From Cannabis sativa (Eukaryota > Streptophyta > Magnoliopsida > Rosales > Cannabaceae): DNA of 64,000 nucleotides. A program made the translations under genes and the position numbers. Below, one piece after another: positions 1 to 12,149 of the stretch (position 1 is its first letter; each line of letters opens with the position of its first letter). The notes beneath the pieces are model-generated. The model saw nothing but the letters and a program-made list of their open reading frames with translations, was not told where the DNA came from and made no database searches. The stretch spans positions 11,834,812-11,898,811 of the forward strand of contig NC_083604.1 in NCBI RefSeq assembly GCF_029168945.1, given 5' to 3'.

Positions 1-600
1 TAACCCTAAGAATTATCTCACCAAAAAACTTCTGATTTGCTGAAGAAAAGTAAGAAATTTCCCCAAGCTTCAAAGCTTCTAGGTGACCGACCCCCAAAGA
101 GAGAGAGAAAAGAGGTTTACTTGTATTTTCTTTAATTTATTTTTAATTTCTAAATCAAATCCTATCCCTATTTCAGCAAAACATATGCTCACTAGAGGAC
201 AAACTAGGAATTTGATAATCTTAATTCAAATAATAAATCATTTACAAGTTAACATGAAATGACCTAAATACCCCTTTCTTAAAATAAAGATAACCTTAAG
301 ACCTAGGGGCATTATGGTCCAAAACCGTAACCCCGAACACTCTTGACCTTCTAAATGTCCACTATATACCCCATAAAATCAAAAGTTCTAAACCAGAACC
401 AAGTGACTCTATAGGCCGCACGTTGCATTCCACTGTTACCGAGCATAAAACATGAAATTCATAAAAATTCACATATAACATAATTAATGCATCTAGTATT
501 CAAATATATCTCTTAAATTGAGAAAATATTTTCCTAAGACTTATTTCTGACAATAAGCCCTAATTCCTACTTAAAAACACAAAATTATATAATAATTATT
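1..600. other. AT-rich flank without recognisable gene
   Basis: No reading frame with family resemblance is seen on either strand. The text has the look of retroelement or long intergenic DNA, and it borders the 3' side of the minus-strand copia relic that follows, so it may hold that element's lost 3' end. I could not find LTR ends or a target duplication. Confidence 0.4.
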
Positions 601-3240
601 GAACTTCTTAATTTTCTGTTAATTCCCATGATTTAACTACGCGGTCATTACATTGGCAAACCTTGTTGACACCAAATGCAATGTCAGGCCGAGTTATGGT
701 TGCATATTGAAGGGTCCCAAGAATAGATTTGCAAGCTGAGGCATCAACCACAAGGTCACTTCCAAAGTTAGAAAGTCTTAGACCATTGTTCATTGGGGAA
801 TTTTGAGTTTTAACACCCTGTATTTCAGCTTTGCACAATAAGTCTTGAATGTATTTCTATTGGGACAAAACTAGGCCTTCTATAGTAGAAGTAATTTGAA
901 TGCCCAAAAAAAAAATTGATATGCCCCAAGTCCTTTAGAGCAAAAATCAAAGTGATATGATGAGAATCACTTCCTGTTATAAGAATCTCATCGGCATACA
1001 CTAAGACATACAGACAGCTTTAAGGGGAGAGCTTGACAAATCGAGAGTGATCTTTTTTGGCTGAGGAAAAGCCAAAGCTGTGTATGGCAGTAGACAACCA
1101 TCAAACCAAGCTCACAGAGCTTGCTTTAGTCCATAAAGAGCCTTATACAATTTGCAAACTTTGTTTGGATGATTAGGATCAACAAAGTCTGCTAGTTGAG
1201 TCATGTATATCTCTTCCTATAGGTCACCATTAAGGAGAGGATTGTCCACATCAAGTTGATGGACATTTCAGCCATTAGACATAGCCAACGTGAGTACAAT
1301 TCTGATGGTGATGGGCTTAACAAATGGACTAAAGGTTTCATTGAAGTCAAAACTAGCTTATTGGTGATACCCTTTGGTAACAAGTCTGGATTTCTTGATA
1401 ATAGTAACATCAGGGGTTTCTTTCACTCTAAAGACTTATTTGTAGCTAATGGGAACTCGATTAGGTGACAGTTTAACCAAGGTCCGGGTTCTGTTCTTCT
1501 TGAGAGCAACATGCTTAGTTTAAATGGCTTAAAACCATTTTGGATCTTGCAAGGCAGTCTTTATAGTGAAGGGTGTGATGGAGGCCATCAAAACCTTTGG
1601 TTTTCTGATTCAAAACTTTGATTTGGTTGTCATTGAGTGAGCACTAGTACCTACTGGAGGTACAAAAGTGGTGGTTTGATCAACTATGGGAGCAACTTGA
1701 ATAACAACTTCTGATACTGCAACAGGAACAACAGTTGGTAGAGAAGAGGTTGTAATTATTGTGGCTGCTAGAGTTGCTGATGCAAACCTGTGATGACTAG
1801 AGCTTGCAAGAGATCCATGAGTAATAATAGGTAAAGTAGATAGAATATCAACATCAATCAAACTAGATTTAGTGTCAGATTAAGAGGAAATACTAGGTGT
1901 AGCATGATTGGTAGGATTGAGGTTAGGGAATGGGGGCTAGACAATTGGTGTAGTGGTGGGAGATGACACAATTGGAGGGTTTCAAAATGTGGATGAACCA
2001 GGGATAGATGGAGAAGATAAACGAGATGAGACATCAGTAGAGTACGAAAATACCTTTTCATCAAAGAGAACATCTCGAAAGATAAAGTCTACCCTCTTTA
2101 GAAAGACATTTGTAGCCTTTTTGTGCCAAGCTTTAGCCAATAAAAGTACATGGTTAAGATTTAAATTCCATTTTATTTTTGTTATGGGGCCTCAAATTTG
2201 GAAAGCATATGCAACCAAATATTTTTAGAGTGAAATAGTCAGGTTTGACCTGAAATAATTTCTCACTAGGAGAGATGTAACCAAGCTGAGGAGTGAGCAT
2301 TCTGTTGATTAAAAACACTACTAATTTGTAGGCTTCATCCCAAAATTTTAAGGGTAAAAAGGCTTGAGGAAGAAAGGCAAGGCCTATTTAAACAATATAT
2401 CTATGTTTATGCTCAACTATACCATTTTTCTCATGAGTATGGGGACAAGACACACAATGTAAGATGACATTTTCTTGAAGAAAACCAGTGAAGGCTTGAT
2501 ATTTTCCTCTCCAGTTAGATTGAATGAGTTTAATCTTAGCGTCTGATTGTAGTTCAATATGTGATTTGAAACTAATGAGGGTAGGTAAGGCTTCATTTTT
2601 AGCTCTTAACATATAGATCCAGGTGTGTGTATTATATACATCAACAAAACATATATAATACTTGTAGCCATAAGATGAAGTAACAGGAGTAGGTCCCCAT
2701 AGATCAAAGTGTAAGGCTTGTAAAGGTGCACTGTAAATGCTATAAAAAAAGGGAAAGGGAGTTTGTGATGTTTACAAAGACAACAAGCATTACACAGATC
2801 ATAAGGTGTTTTTATTGGTATTCAACTTGATTTTACAAGAGGCAAGAGTGGCTTGGACAATTACAAAAGAGTGATGTCCAAGTCTCTTGTGCCATAGAGA
2901 AAATTCGTCATTTGAATTATTTAAAGAATGAGAATTACAAGACAATGATTGACCTGGAAAAATAGCAGAAGGTTGAGAGTTTGATGAGCAAGAGAGCTCC
3001 GGAGTTGATCAAAGTAGGTCAAGTTGAGTGGAGTCAAACTTGTAATGGCCTTTGTCTAAGTTTCTCAAATATTAAAATCCTCCGAGTAACTTGATCTCTA
3101 ACAAAACAATAAGAATAGTGAAATTAAAAGAAAACAATTTTGTCATTAGAAAATTGAGAGACACTTAAGAGATTTTTGATTATAGCATGCACATGAAGTA
3201 AATTCTTTAAAACAATACACTAAGATTTAAAGGGAGAAAG
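600..3240 (-). pseudogene. Ty1/copia pol relic (integrase to reverse transcriptase)
   Basis: Read on the minus strand, the order is that of a copia polyprotein. A GAG-pre-integrase segment with LWHKRLGHHSF lies near 2864-2900, and an integrase core with the HEKNGIVEHKHR stretch near 2388-2460. A Ser/Pro/Thr-rich linker follows at 1610-2073. The reverse transcriptase has [11 protein letters not shown] near 1110-1155 and YADEILI near 975-1000, and ends with the LGTLQYATITRPDIAFGVNKVCQ region near 650-730. Frameshifts and stops interrupt it throughout, so it is dead. The usual copia box is YxDD; here the second Asp reads as Glu. No LTR of its own is visible on either side. Gag, protease and RNase H are missing or unrecognisable. 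Confidence 0.8.
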
Positions 3241-3295
3241 AAAGGTATATTGGCCAATGTTACCGACATTCGAACCTGTTCTATTTAAGGAAATA

Positions 3296-3766
3296 TGTTT
3301 CTATTTAAGAAAATAAAATAAATAATTGATTTTGTGATAAATGAATATTTTATATTCATTGAATCTGGACAAAATCAATTATGTAATATTCTATATATGG
3401 TTAGATTTAAAGATTCATTACCTAATTTAATTTCCTGAATTAATTGTCAAAATATTCTGACAATTAATGTGGCGCAGATACTGATGGAGTATCTCACCTA
3501 TAAATATAGGGTCTCGGTCCCGGCGCTCCTTACTCATTCTGTTCATAACAGTAAAATTTCATATAAAGAGAGTTGAGAGAGCGAGGACGTCCGATTACCC
3601 ACGTCAACCAGTTTCCTTTGCAGATCAAAGCTTATGTGGGTTTGAAGCTCAAGAATTTATGGTTGTAGGTATTTTGATGCTTAACTTATATAGTGTATAT
3701 ATTTTTTTATTCCGTATTTCATATACACATACATATATTACAGTTTATACATATAAATGTCTAGCA
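3296..3766 (+). repeat. Short copia-type LTR (5' LTR of a lost element)
   Basis: The segment starts TGTTTCTATTTAAG and ends CTAGCA. It carries a TATA-like CCTATAAATATAGGG near 3499, and is followed at once by a primer-binding-site-like sequence, so it should be a 5' LTR read on the plus strand. A near copy of the start (TGTTCTATTTAAGG) lies 19 bases upstream, which leaves the exact left edge open. No matching 3' LTR is present in the window. Confidence 0.55.
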
Positions 3767-3780
3767 GTTTGTATCAGAGC
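3767..3780 (+). promoter_or_regulatory. Primer-binding site like initiator tRNA-Met
   Basis: GTATCAGAGC directly after the LTR end matches the core of the usual plant copia primer-binding site, TGGTATCAGAGC, complementary to the 3' end of initiator tRNA-Met. The first bases are off (GTTT in place of TGG). Confidence 0.5.
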
Positions 3781-4814
3781 GGATTATATATCTCTGCCTT
3801 GATTTTGTTTGAGTTTCATACATAATATATACCTGTATACAGTGTTCATATAAATATATATATTTATTTTCGTTCATGTTCGTTTATATATATATATTCA
3901 CATTATATATATATATTTTCATAGGTATATATTTTTTTATTTTCATTTAAGTATATACATATATATATTCTATTCATTCACGTTCATATATATATTGTAT
4001 ACAATTTTTCTTGATATATATATGTATATATATTTCATATAATTTATTCGTCGGTTGCATATATATTTTATTCACTTAATACATATATAATAAAGTTCAT
4101 ATAGGGTATATTATGAGGACGTGTAATTATAATGATTATTTAGTTGTATGTCCTCATATACGGTATTTCATATATGTTGTACATTATATATATGTATATA
4201 CATAAACACGAAGTTCATCGGTCCGATTGTTATAATTTTTCCGTTTTTATTTTTTGGTGTTTATTTCGAATTCTATATACATTACTATATTCATATATTA
4301 ATATAGATTGTTCTAAGTATGAAAACTCATTTTGAAAAACAAAGAAATCTCAAAATTTTCTGGAAAATATTTTTCGGACCTGATTAACTTTGTGATATTA
4401 AAGTTCATATTATTTTTTTTCGTGTTTTCGTGCATAAAATCATGTGGATCTCTTTATTATTCGATTTAGAACCTTTTAGATTTGAAAACACGTAATTTTA
4501 TCATCGGAATTATTTTTTCAGGTCAGGTTTGGGTCGGGTTTGTCAGACCCGCGTGGCTGAAAAATGGGTCAAAAATTGACCCGGCTGGAGGTTGAAGATA
4601 TAGCCAAACAACATGTCGTTTTTTTCTTGTGGAAAACCACGTGTCGTTTTTCAGGTTTTGTGGCTGATTTTTTTTCGTCTTGGGAGGCAGCCTTCAAATT
4701 CATAAAACGACGTGTCGTTTTCCCGTGTGTGAGCAGCCAGCCTTCATTGAACGACGTGTCATTTTACGTGGTTGTGGGCAGCTTCTTTGTAGAAAAACAA
4801 CATGTCGTTTTGCA
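3781..4814. other. AT-rich leader remnant with no coding signal
   Basis: From 3830 to 4200 this is almost pure TA-rich sequence. It then passes into a moderately complex stretch with no recognisable frame. It probably is the leader of the element whose LTR ends at 3766, cut off where homology to the long-LTR family begins near 4815. The short reading frames here (for example 4144-4335) have no family resemblance. Confidence 0.4.
4605..4812. repeat. Cluster of five ACRTGTCRTTTT palindromic motifs
   Basis: Five related motifs lie within about 200 bases: ACAACATGTCGTTTT near 4609, ACCACGTGTCGTTTT near 4636, AAACGACGTGTCGTTTT near 4706, AACGACGTGTCATTTT near 4750 and ACAACATGTCGTTTT near 4797. 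The fullest copy is an imperfect palindrome around ACGT. Spacing is irregular (about 30, 70, 44 and 47 bases). Confidence 0.6.
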
Positions 4815-6636
4815 TATCAATAAAGAAACAGATTTAAATTTCATTACTTGTTTAATGTGTTATTTGGTTCATGTGATTATCTATTTACTTATTTGATTAA
4901 TAAATTCATCCAAATCCTTATCACACTGATATTCTTGTTTATTGTGTTATCAACACAGTTGAAAGTAAACAAGATTGTGTGAATAAATGTATTCTTAAAT
5001 TTATCAGTACACAGGGTTAACTGATATGATAATCTACAACGTAGTTTACTTGCACTTTAGATAAGTGTTATGTCCTTTCCAGGGCATTGGTTAAAGTAAG
5101 CTTGGGTTGGATGTATGAAGTATACGTCAGAAGGGACTGATATTGAACTTGAACTAGATATGATAATTTTACCATAATATCTATTCAATTCAATATCACT
5201 TAGTTGATCCTAGATCAAATGATCTTGATCATGACATGGTTAGGTTCGATCTCAAGAGTGTTATTTGTGTTCTTTGATTTGTTAGTTGAGCCTACCTTTT
5301 GGTCTGGGTGATACGTACATTTTAAGAGCACGGTAGTATAATTGAGTGGGAGCGCTAATCATAGATATGGAATCTATAGCTTCTATCCAGACATAGAAGT
5401 GAAATGATGATTTCCTTCTAGCTTGGCTAAAGAGAGATAAATGATAGAGCGCTCAGTTTAGTGATTATATTAGTTCACTAAAATATCATTTATAGGTGCT
5501 AAGTGTTTTAAAGATAAAATACATTGAAAGGGTGTAACGGTAATTTTGTCCCTATGCAATGTAAATCATCTATAGAGGATCATTGATTATTGAGATTATA
5601 ACAATGGATAACTAGTAGTGTATCTATATCATGGAACATATAGAGAGTTCTATATAACTGAGAGTACAATTCCAAGTTCTATAGTGGTTCAACGAGGAAT
5701 TAATAAGTTAGAGAATTTACCTAGTAAATTTTAGATCTGCTTATTGAAAGCTCGGTTATATAGGCCCATGGTCCCCATACTAGCTGAGAAAAACTGCTTG
5801 TAAGACTGAGTTAATTGGTTTTAATTAATCAAAAAATAGACTATGTCTAGTTTGTGAATTTTCACTATGTTATGGCTTTATTGTGAAGAAATAGTATTTT
5901 AGGGTTAATTTATTAATTAAGAGACTTTGTGGAGTCTAATTAATAAATATTATAAATGACAATTTTATTTGATAATTATTTTAATTTTTAAATAAATAGT
6001 TTTGGCATTTAATTATAGGGTTGAAGTTGCAAAAAGTGCTATTTGTGAAAAATAGATAAAATAGTTGAGAAAAATGGCAAAAACTGAACTAATGTTGGGC
6101 CCATTAAGTGGCCGGCCATTAGTGTCAATTTTGCTCTATTTTTTTATCAATTTTTAATTCCAAATAATTCAACCCTAACCCTATTGAAAATTAGTATAAA
6201 AGGAAGGCTATGGTCTCATTATCCAACTAATGCCTCCAAAGCTAAAAACCTAGTTTTCTCTCTAGGTTGATGAGACCTCTTGTTTCTCTTCTCTTAATTT
6301 CGAAATACCATAGCTATTCTTCACAAAACAAAATTTAGCCATTAGTGATTGAGTGCATGTCCACACATAACAAGTGAGTCATCAATCATAATATGTAAGA
6401 CTGTGAAGAATCCAAACAACAAGAAGGAGAATCGGGCTCAGATCTTGGTGATACTCTGCTACAGAAAGGATAAGGGTTAGAGATCTGAGCGGAAGGTGTC
6501 ATTTAATTCCGCTGCAACCACTGTAAGGTTTCTCATACCTCTTATCTGTTTATTTTCATCGTTTTAGAAATTCATATTAGGATGTTAAAAACATACTTGT
6601 TAGTAAATCTAGATCCTGGTAAAATATATTCCAACA
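4815..6636 (+). repeat. Diverged, 5'-truncated LTR of the long-LTR copia family
   Basis: From TATCAATAAAGAAACAG onward this follows the LTR at 20617-22503 almost to the end, including GAGTGGGAGCGCTAA, TGGCCGGCCA, the CTGCTACAGAAAGGAT stretch and the terminal GATCCTGGTAAAATATATTCCAACA. The first 70 or so bases of the LTR (TGTTGGGTTTTATGCC...) are missing and are replaced by the motif cluster just upstream. It is the most diverged copy of the family here, so an old insertion. It ends inside LINE sequence. Confidence 0.75.
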
Positions 6637-9600
6637 CGCTACACCCCAAAGAAAGTCTCACCTTATTAGTTCTAAATGGCTTCATTTTGGAAACGCTGGC
6701 GACAATAATCAGAGTAGTGGTGGAGATCCAAAGGGAGGTCGTGGAGTTAATTAATGTGGTAATTAATGCAGATCAATGTCAATCAATATTATTTAGTAAT
6801 CAAGTTGTTATCTTGGATGAGAATAAAGGCCTTGAAGGCCAATTTAATTTGTCATCCATTCCTGCAAGTACTATGGGAAAGACTCCAATGATTGTGTAGG
6901 AGTCGTCTATGATTTATGAGCTGGATGAAGGGGAAGGTGAGCTGGCAGTTGCTGAATCAAAAAGGAAAAGATCTTCTTAAGAAAAGTCAAATGGGCCTTT
7001 TGTTTTGGGCCAAGTGCATGAAATAGTGGATGAAAGTAGCATTTTAAAATACTTGAGTGGGGTGGGCCTTGGCGATTAAGCCCGCCAAGTGTTATGACTA
7101 CTATAAGTTGGAATTGTCATGCGCTTGGAAACCCACGGACTTTACAATTCCTGAAGGATGTTGTGATCAAAAAGAGACCCTGGTTATGTTTATTTGTGAA
7201 ACTTTTTGTGGTACTGATATTTTAGAAAAAGCTAAGTTAAAATTGGGCTTTGAAGGCTTATTTGGGGTTGAGGCCCAAGGCCACAGTGGAGGTTTAGCTA
7301 TGATGTAGCACTTTGAAGAAGAAGCTGAGCTAATTAATTTTTCCAACAAGCACATTAATATTCTTACTAAAACACTTGATATTCTAAATTAGAGACTAGT
7401 GGGGATTTATGGTGAAGCCAATCATTTCTGTCAAGCTCAGACTTGGAACCTTATTCGAAGTTTTGCTGAAGACGACCGGTGATTGTGGGCTATCATTAAT
7501 GATCTAAATAATGTAACTTCTTAGGCGAACAAGCGGGGTGGCCATCCTTATCTAGAGAGCTTAATTTCCAGTTTTAATCAAGTTATCTCTGACTGTAATT
7601 TGGTTGATTAAGATTATTTTGGGTATCCTTTTACTTTAGATAAAGGGAGGGGAAGTTCTAACTGGGTGGAAGTGAGATTGGACAGAGTTCTTGCTTCATA
7701 GAGGTGGGTGGATAGTTTTCTTTCAACCAGGTTATCCAATCTTAATTTTTCTACTTCAGACCATTGTTCGATTCTTCTTGATCTTATAGTTTAGAAAGTT
7801 TTTACTAGTCCTCATTAGTTTTATTTTGAAAATTCATGGCTTCGTGAGCCATTATGTGAGAAAATTGTAGAAGATTGTGGGAAGAAGGAAGTTCAACTTC
7901 ATATTCAGTCCTGTATAAAGAAATTTGGTAAGGCTCTAACAATTTGGGGAAAATATTTTTCTAGTGATATTCAGAAACGAATTGCTTAAAAGAAATCATT
8001 GCTTAAGAGGTTGAAGGGCCTGCGTGATCCTTTCTTGCTTGTAAAGTATGGAGAGGTAGGGAAAGATTTGTTTGATATTCTCTCACAGAGGGTGGTGTTT
8101 TGGAAGCAGTGATCCAAACAACTTTGGTTAAAATAAGGAGATCAAAATAGTAAATTTTTTCATGCTTCTACTAGTGTGCGTAAACAAAGCAATTTAATTC
8201 ATAAGCTTCAAAGTGAAAATGGGTCAGTGCACGATTAGGGGTCGGGTCATGAAGATTTTATGGTTAGTTGTTTCTTCAATCTCCTCACTACATCTCAGAA
8301 TAATTAGGGAGATATTACAAACTGTATTGTGCCGATTGTCTCTGGTGAGTTGAATGACACCCTTCTCAAACCTATTTCTGATGAGGAAGTCAAAAATGCC
8401 CAGTTTCAGATGCATCCTGATAAAAGTCTAGGGCCAGATAGTATGACTCCAAGTTTATATAAAAAAATTTAGAATTTAGTGGGCTTGGATGTTATTAATC
8501 TGGTGAGATTTTTTTTTAGGGTTTGAATGATACAAATTTGCTCTTTATCTTGAAAAGGAAGAATCCATTTTCTATGAGTGAGCTTAGGCCAATATCTTTG
8601 TGCAATATTGTTTAGAAAATCATTTCAAAGGCGTTTGTTAATCATTTAAAGGGTGATCTTGACCATGTTGTCTCGAAATCTCAAAGTGTCTTTATTCCTG
8701 AAAGATTGACTACCAATAATGTTATTGTCTCCTTTGAGATCATGCACTACTTAAAGAGAAAATCTTTGGGTAAAGTGGGTTAAATGGCTATCAAGTTGGA
8801 AATGAGCAAGGCTTACGACAGGGTTGAATGAAGTTTTTTACAAGCTATGCTTTTAAAGATGGGTTTTGGTTCACACTTGGTTTCGTTAATTATGGCCTTT
8901 GTTACTTAAGTTAAATATTGAATTCATTCCAGTAGTCATGTTATTAGACCCATTATTCCATCTAGGATTATAAAACAAGGAAATTCATTGTCTCATTATC
9001 TTTTTATACTTTGTGCCGAAAGTTAATCAGCTCTAATCTAAAGTTTTAAAGTGTGTGGTTTGCTAAAAAGTTGTAAAATAGCCAGGAATGCACCTATTAT
9101 TTCCCATATATATATTTTTGCGGATGATACCTATTTATATTGTCGAGCTTCGAAAGTTGAGGCAACTAATGTTGATGATTTACTTTGTTATTTCAAGCTT
9201 GCTTCGGGTCAAAAGGTGAATTTTTCTATGTTCTATATTTTTAGTAAAAATACTGATGCAATTGTGAAAGAGAGGATTCGTTCTACACTGCATATTCCTG
9301 AACTAGGGAAAATTGTCATTACTTGGGACTGCCAAATACCATCTGTCAGAATAAAAATCTAATTTTGGGGTTTCTAAAATGAGATGAAGAAGAAAATTGA
9401 AAGGTGGAGTAGCAAATTTTTATCTTGAGTAGGTAAAGAAATTCTCCTCAAAACGGTTGCCCAATCTCTACCTCGCTATGCTATGAATGTATTTTTATTG
9501 ACCAAAGGGATATGTGCGGAGTCGGAGACCATGATGTATAGTTTTTGGTGGAAAACTACTTAACAGAATGGGAGAGGTATCCACTGGATGAGTTGGGATA

Positions 9601-10132
9601 AGATGTGTTTACACAAAGAATTTGGGGGTCTTGGGTTTAGGAATTTGTGTGATTTTAATATTGCATTACTGGGTAAATAAGACTTGCAGTTTCAACTATA
9701 TCATAATTCTTTGGTAGGAAGGGTGATGGAAGCAAGGTGTTATCTATCTAGTTCTTTTCTGGGTGCAGATTTGGGTGCTAATACAAGTTTCATTTGGCGT
9801 AGCATGCATGAAGCTTAGGCTTTGATTATAAAAGGCAATCATTTAACTGCTAATTTGGGGATGAGTATTAGTGTTCTCAATGATCCTTGGTTACCCAATG
9901 TTGGTAATTCTTTTGGTATCTCTTTTCACCCGTGTTTACTGGGAAGACTATGATTGTTTTCTGATTACACAATCATGTCAGTGGGATGTGGACTTTGTGA
10001 AAGATGTTTTTAACCCGCATGATGCTTTTTTAATTCTTAATATTCCTCCTTTCTCTTTAGCTTCTCAAGACAGATGGAGTTGGTCAGCTGAGTTCTTAGG
10101 CATTTACTCAGTTAAGAGTGCTTATAGACTTA
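6637..10132 (+). pseudogene. LINE relic, part 1: ORF1 tail, endonuclease, reverse transcriptase
   Basis: A plant L1-like non-LTR retrotransposon in decay. Near 6690-6760 a Gly/Asn-rich ORF1 tail is readable (GNAGDNNQSSGGDPKGGRG). The endonuclease starts near 7098 (TISWNCHALGNPRT) and has FICETFCGTD, LGFEGLF and SGGLAMM near 7190-7305 and a terminal SDHCSILLDL near 7760. The reverse transcriptase shows ELRPISLCNI near 8580, KAYDRVE near 8806 and FADDTYLYC near 9117. GGLGFRN, typical of the region after RT, lies near 9627. Many stops and frameshifts are present. The element is interrupted at 10132 by a copia insertion and goes on at 20217. Confidence 0.85.
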
Positions 10133-12017
10133 TGTTGGAAATTATTTTACCAGGATCTTAGATCTACTCACAAGTATGTTGATTAACACCCTAAATATGA
10201 ACTTTCTAAAACGATAAATAAACACATATAAAGTATGAGAAACCTTACATTGGGGCAGCGGAATAATATGACTCCTTCCGTTCAGATATCTAGCCCTTGA
10301 TTCCTTTCTGTAGCAGAGCATTATCAATATTTGAACCTGGATCTCTATCTCTGATTCTTTACTGCTGAAAGTCTTTCTTCATGATCTTCCTCACTATGAT
10401 TGAGGTATCACTTGGTGTGTGTGGGCACTACTCTAATCACTAAGAAATTTTGAAATTGAAGAGGGAAGAAAGAGAAGAAGTGGCGGCTAGGTATAGAGAG
10501 AGAAGGCTCAGGTTTTTCTATGAAGGAAAAAGTAGAAAATTTAAGTGTGTTAATTTCCTAAAGCCTTCACTATCTATTTATAGCATTCCACTAGGGTTAG
10601 GTTTGAATTATTTGGCATTAAAATAATGAAAATATCAGAGGTAAAACCCTACAAAAGTGGCCGGCCCTAGGGATATGGATTTGGGCCTCACTTTTTGCAA
10701 TTTTGCAGTTTTATCTTTTCTGCATCTGATTTTCTCAAAAACGCCAATTTTCTAATTCAACCATTTAAATGCCAATTCTAACTATTTAATAACTATAAAT
10801 AATTATTAAATAATATTGTCATTTATCATATTTATTAATTGAACCATACAAAGTATCATAATTAACAAATATGCCCCTAAAACTCTTTCTTTACAATTTT
10901 GCCCTTACTTAGTGAAAAATTCACAAATAGACAGTCTAATTTGAGAATTATAATTGATTAATCAAAACCAATTATATGAGTCTTACAAGCAATATTATCT
11001 CAACTAGTGGGGGGACCATGGGTCTATATAACCGAGCTTCTAATAAGCAGATCAAGAATTTATAACCTAAATTCACTGACTTATTAATTCTTCGTTGAAT
11101 CCACGCATAGAACTTAGAATCGCACTCTCAGTATATAGAATGCTTTATATGTTCCACCATATAGACACATCATTAGTTATCCATTGTTATAATCCTAATT
11201 TGATCAATGATCCTCTATATGAATGATCTACACTGTAAAGGGATTAGATTACCGTTACACCCTACAATGTATTTTATACTTAAAACACTTAACCCCGTAT
11301 AAATGATATTTCAGCTTATGTGAAATGAGATCTCCACCATTTATTTTCGTTTGGTCAAGCTCGAAGGAGATCGTCCTTTACTTACTATTTGCCAGATAGA
11401 AGCTATAGATTCCATGTTTATGTTAGCGCTCCCACTCAATTGCACTACCATGTTCCCAAAATATACGTATCACCTTGACCCAAAAGTAGGCTTAACTAAC
11501 AAATCAAAGAACACGAATAGCCTCTTGAGATTGAGCCTAATCATAACAGGATTAAGATCATTTGATCTAGGATCAACTAGGCGATATTGACTTGAATAGA
11601 TATTACGGTAAGTTTAATATATCTAAGTCAAAGTTCAATATTGGTCCCTTCCGATGTATACTCCATACATCCGTTGCTGGTAAACTTTGCCAATGTCCTG
11701 GAAAGGACATAACACTTATCCAAGGTGTAAGAATACCTATCGCTGATTATACCATGTCAGTCTAAATCCAGTGTTCTGACAAATCAGGAAATAAACTTTT
11801 GAACATATAATAAAGATTATATTCCACTGTGTTGACAACACTATAATCATTAACAAATTGATATGTTCTGGACTTAAATAGAATTCATACATTATGTTCA
11901 TATAATCATGAAATAAATCATGTGAACCATGCAACATTAAATGTTATTTCTGATCTATATTAATAAGTAAATCTGATTATATTGAAATGAGTTTTATTTA
12001 GGGCATAAAACCCAACA
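10133..12017 (-). repeat. 3' LTR of the minus-strand copia element
   Basis: About 1.88 kb, very long for copia. Reads on the minus strand from TGTTGGGTTTTATGCCC to the end at 10133. A TATA-like TATAAATAG lies on the minus strand near 10575. The plus strand holds a 79-codon frame (11351-11590) that recurs in the other LTRs. Confidence 0.9.
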
Positions 12018-12032
12018 AACTCCCACTTGCAC
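12018..12032 (-). promoter_or_regulatory. Polypurine tract of the minus-strand copia element
   Basis: On the minus strand AGTGCAAGTGGGAGT lies directly before the LTR start. This is the expected place for second-strand priming, and it matches the sequence before the plus-strand LTR at 55150. Confidence 0.6.
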
Positions 12033-12149
12033 TAATATAAAACAAAATGTGCATTTCAAATAATCTCAACACCTTGATATACAAATCAAGTGTAGTAGTA
12101 GTAAACTCCTTGTAATAGGATCTGAAAGGTTGAATTAAACACAACCTTT

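Noticed and set aside
7167..7355. Minus-strand frame opposite the LINE endonuclease
   Set aside because: It is a shadow of the SGGLAMM-containing endonuclease frame on the plus strand.
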